NCBI GenBank assembly: GCA_013076295.1
Contig: RQOL01000616.1
Coordinates: 3,252,392 to 3,316,391, forward strand
Direction of reading: 5' to 3'
Origin: Sanderia malayensis
Lineage: Eukaryota; Cnidaria; Scyphozoa; Semaeostomeae; Pelagiidae
Length of the DNA: 64,000 nucleotides
In this document: positions 61,389-64,000 of the stretch, in pieces
Layout of the letters: the number at the start of each line of letters is the position of its first letter
How positions within the stretch are numbered: the first letter of the stretch is position 1
Program-made: the position numbers and the translations under genes
The notes under the pieces: generated by a model
What the model saw: only the letters and a program-made list of their open reading frames with translations
Databases searched by the model: none
Told to the model about the DNA's origin: nothing

Positions 61389-64000
61389 ATGAATGGTTTC
61401 AAAGGCAACGGGTATGTTGGTAAGAGAAATAATTGGTCAAAAGGTGTTGCTGCCGGATTTGAAGGTGACTACTCTTCAGAAGATGAGTTCTTTTTTGGTG
61501 ATGAGCAAGCAGAGGCCAAGACTGCTTCTGCAAGAATACCACCTTGTGATGACAGAGGTAAAAGCACATCAAACAGCGTGTCACCGCCTGAAGTTCAAGC
61601 TCCTTGGTTGAAAAACAGAACAATGAAACAATCTAGTGCTGTTGTAAGATCTCAACAAAATATGGAAAGGTTAGCTTGAAATGAAAGTTAGAACGGATAT
61701 AAACTCAACATAAATGTATATTATCAGTATTCGTCTAGTGAATGAGTGATAAGTTATATTTTATTCTTTTCAGTGATGTTTCTTATGGCTCTGGTTATGC
61801 AGAAACAAGGGGCTCGAAAGGTGTTATGACCATGCAGGGTGAAGATATCAAAGTGGCTATCATGAAAGGAGATGCAAGTTTTATCAAGCAATCTTTAGAT
61901 TCAGGTTATTTTTGGATTGCAATGCTGTTCATTGTTTTTGTTTTTGTTACTGGATGCTTTTGATTTGCACGAGACGTAACTGTGTTGTTGTATGTAACAG
62001 GTTTTGCAGTTGACACAAAGATAAGGTCAGGCTGGACTGCACTCATGTATGCTTCTCTAAATGGTAATGCAGAGATTGTCAAGTTGTTACTATCTGCTGG
62101 TGCAAATGTAAATTTTCAGAAAGGTATCTCTTTCCCTCTTCAGTATATCTTCATTTGTTGACTGTAATGAAGTTACACTAAGTCATATCAATTAATACAG
62201 ACTCAAGTTCTATCTCTCTTGCCTAGATTTGTTCACCCCTTTAATGGCTTTGTGTACATCAACAATAAAAGATGAGGACAAACTATTGGAATGTGCAAAC
62301 AGTTTATTGTCAACTGGTGCAAAAGTTGATGCCCATGACAGGTAGATAACCAGGTTCATGCTTTTCACATTGATTACTATAGGAGATGTATTGATTATGT
62401 ATTGAATGCATTGATTGCTACATTTTTTACATGTATAATGTGATTGTTTTAATCAGCATCATTTTATATTAAGGCACATGATGACTCCTATTATGTATGC
62501 AGCCAAAAACGGACGACCAAATCTCACGAAATTGCTTATAGAGAACCAGGCGTTGATAGATTATCAAGATACACAAGGATGGACTGTATGCTTTACACTT
62601 TTAAAATTTTTGAATTTGCTGCTCTGTTCTTAAGAAGTATTATTAAGGAGATGTTTTTATTTATTAGGCTTTAGCATTTGCTGCAAGCTCAGGACATACG
62701 CATGTCGTAAGAGTACTCCTTAGTGGAAATGCAAATGAAAACCTATGTGCCTATGATGGTCAAAGTGCAGCAGATTTAGCATATGCAAGTGGATATTCAA
62801 CAGTAAGTTAAAGGCATTTAATTTTCTGATATAATTGATTTTTAAATCATTTGAAACTATGGTGAGATTGAGAAGTGTATCTTTCTTTTGCAAAGCTTGC
62901 AGATATCTTAGAAAATGCTTCAGGTAGAAAGGAAAATAACCTGCAGGATTTAGACCACGCAAGGTTAGTCTTGTTACCTGCAGCAAAAACTACCATGTGC
63001 TTATCTATTTGCTTTCAGCACTTACTAACGGTATTTTTCTTTTTTCCCATAGATCAAGCAAGGATGTAAACTCTTCGAAAGAATCTAAGTAATTATTGTT
63101 CAAGATATTGGTTGATTATAGCCAACTTGCATTTACGTTATGATACTGAAATCTGATACATCTTTTGTTAAAGGTATTACACATATGGTGATTTAGAACT
63201 ATTTCTTTATGGCTTGGAGCTTGGTCACCTGGTAAAAATCTTCCGGGTAAACATCATATTATAAATTTTCTATAATCATTATTTTTTTTCGTTAATGTTT
63301 TGTGTCGCAATTGTTTGTGTTGCAAGCGAGCACACTAAATATGTTAGTATTTTTTTATTCTTAATACTGCTGCAAAATATTTTTGCATTGTTTTCCAGGC
63401 GCACCAATTAACTTTCCAAGATTTTCTCAAAATAACTGATGAAGAGCTAACAACGGTGTGAATATTGACACTATGTTTCTCGTCCTTCATTTTATTTTCG
63501 AGCTTTAACTGAAATGCTGAATACCAAGTAACCAACTGTTTTTATTCAATTTCACAGATTGGCATATGTGAGCTCGGAGTGAAGAGGAAAATTCTCGACG
63601 CCATTCGTGGTGTTCATGCTAACGAATGGGATCTTGCTGGGCTGAGCGTTGATAAGAAATCCAAAATTAAGTACGTTTCAAAATTATTCCCAACTTGTGA
63701 GCAATGTCTTAGTAGTATCATGAGTAAGTAGACCTCACGGTAATAGTAAACTGTTTTATCCTCTTTGTATTGTGATTTTGTTTTTCAGTACTTTGGAAGC
63801 CGCCGCAATAATGGCGAACGTCATAAAGCATTTAACTTGCATCCAAAGCAGCGTCACATATTTACAAAATTATGTCACTGATAATAAGGAGAATATCAGC
63901 AAGGTGATTTGATATACTTTCGTATATCTTTGTTTTTGTAATAACAGCTCATGTTGTTTTTTTGCGATGTTTAAAATGGCACTATATAAATAACGGATGG
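61389..64000 (+). CDS. ASZ1: ASZ1/GASZ, ankyrin-SAM germline piRNA-pathway protein (3' end beyond the window)
   Basis: Germ-cell protein of the mitochondrial outer membrane and nuage, required for piRNA biogenesis in vertebrates (family knowledge). Twelve exons join in frame to 453 aa so far: 61389-61669, 61774-61904, 62001-62123, 62227-62341, 62474-62585, 62668-62802, 62896-62963, 63053-63088, 63174-63246, 63399-63455, 63558-63670 and 63789-63903, the last followed by a donor. The acidic N-terminus (SSEDEFFFGDE) matches that of ASZ1. Ankyrin repeats run from about residue 115 to 320, with SGWTALMYASLNGNAEIVKL and HMMTPIMYAAKNGRPN aligning with ASZ1 phrases. The SAM domain follows a 12-residue micro-exon: YTYGDLELFLYGLELGHL to ICELGVKRKILDAIRG. 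Then come ANVIKHLTC and a helical stretch. The C-terminal membrane helix of ASZ1 would lie past the right edge. ANKS-family proteins were considered, but the order and phrases fit ASZ1 better. Confidence 0.92.

Overview
The window is animal nuclear DNA: AT-rich, with split genes that have GT-AG introns, and orthologues of metazoan-only genes (Prickle, a fibulin-1-like matrix protein, ASZ1/GASZ). Short introns, close gene spacing and vertebrate-type CCCTAA telomere-like repeats suit an invertebrate deuterostome such as an ascidian tunicate. That placement is inference; I cannot name a species.

Layout from left to right. (1) 1-1129, minus: 5' part of a RECQL5-type RecQ helicase, running off the left edge. 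(2) 3240-6181: a degenerate DNA transposon with very long terminal inverted repeats, holding the remains of a transposon-type gene and interrupted by a nested Tigger/pogo-type element (3827-4709). A satellite of five ~176 bp monomers follows (6195-7046). (3) 7339-8782, plus: a small divergent Ras-like GTPase. (4) 9646-35101, minus: Prickle, with a CAAX-ended C-terminal exon, three LIM domains, a PET domain and an ~18.8 kb first intron that takes up about a third of the window. (5) 36222-40268, minus: NOL8. (6) 40678-46435, minus: a fibulin-1-like gene with an extra, unrecognised domain exon between its EGF modules. (7) 47040-51229, minus: PIGA. (8) 52014-59975, minus: PCF11. (9) 60355-61245: a tandem array joining CCCTAA tracts to TGCGCA hairpins. 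(10) 61389 to the right edge, plus: ASZ1/GASZ, cut off after its SAM domain.

For NOL8, fibulin, PIGA and PCF11 I could join all exons in frame, with consistent intron phases, from an ATG to a stop (967, 750, 449 and 1897 aa). Prickle, PCF11, PIGA, fibulin and NOL8 all lie on the minus strand with gaps of about 0.4-1.1 kb. Their roles are unrelated: planar polarity, mRNA 3'-end formation, GPI-anchor synthesis, extracellular matrix and ribosome biogenesis. PCF11 and ASZ1 are divergent and share a repeat-filled 1.4 kb interval that is probably their joint promoter region. No rRNA, CRISPR or bacterial-type features are present, and no intact tRNA was recognised.
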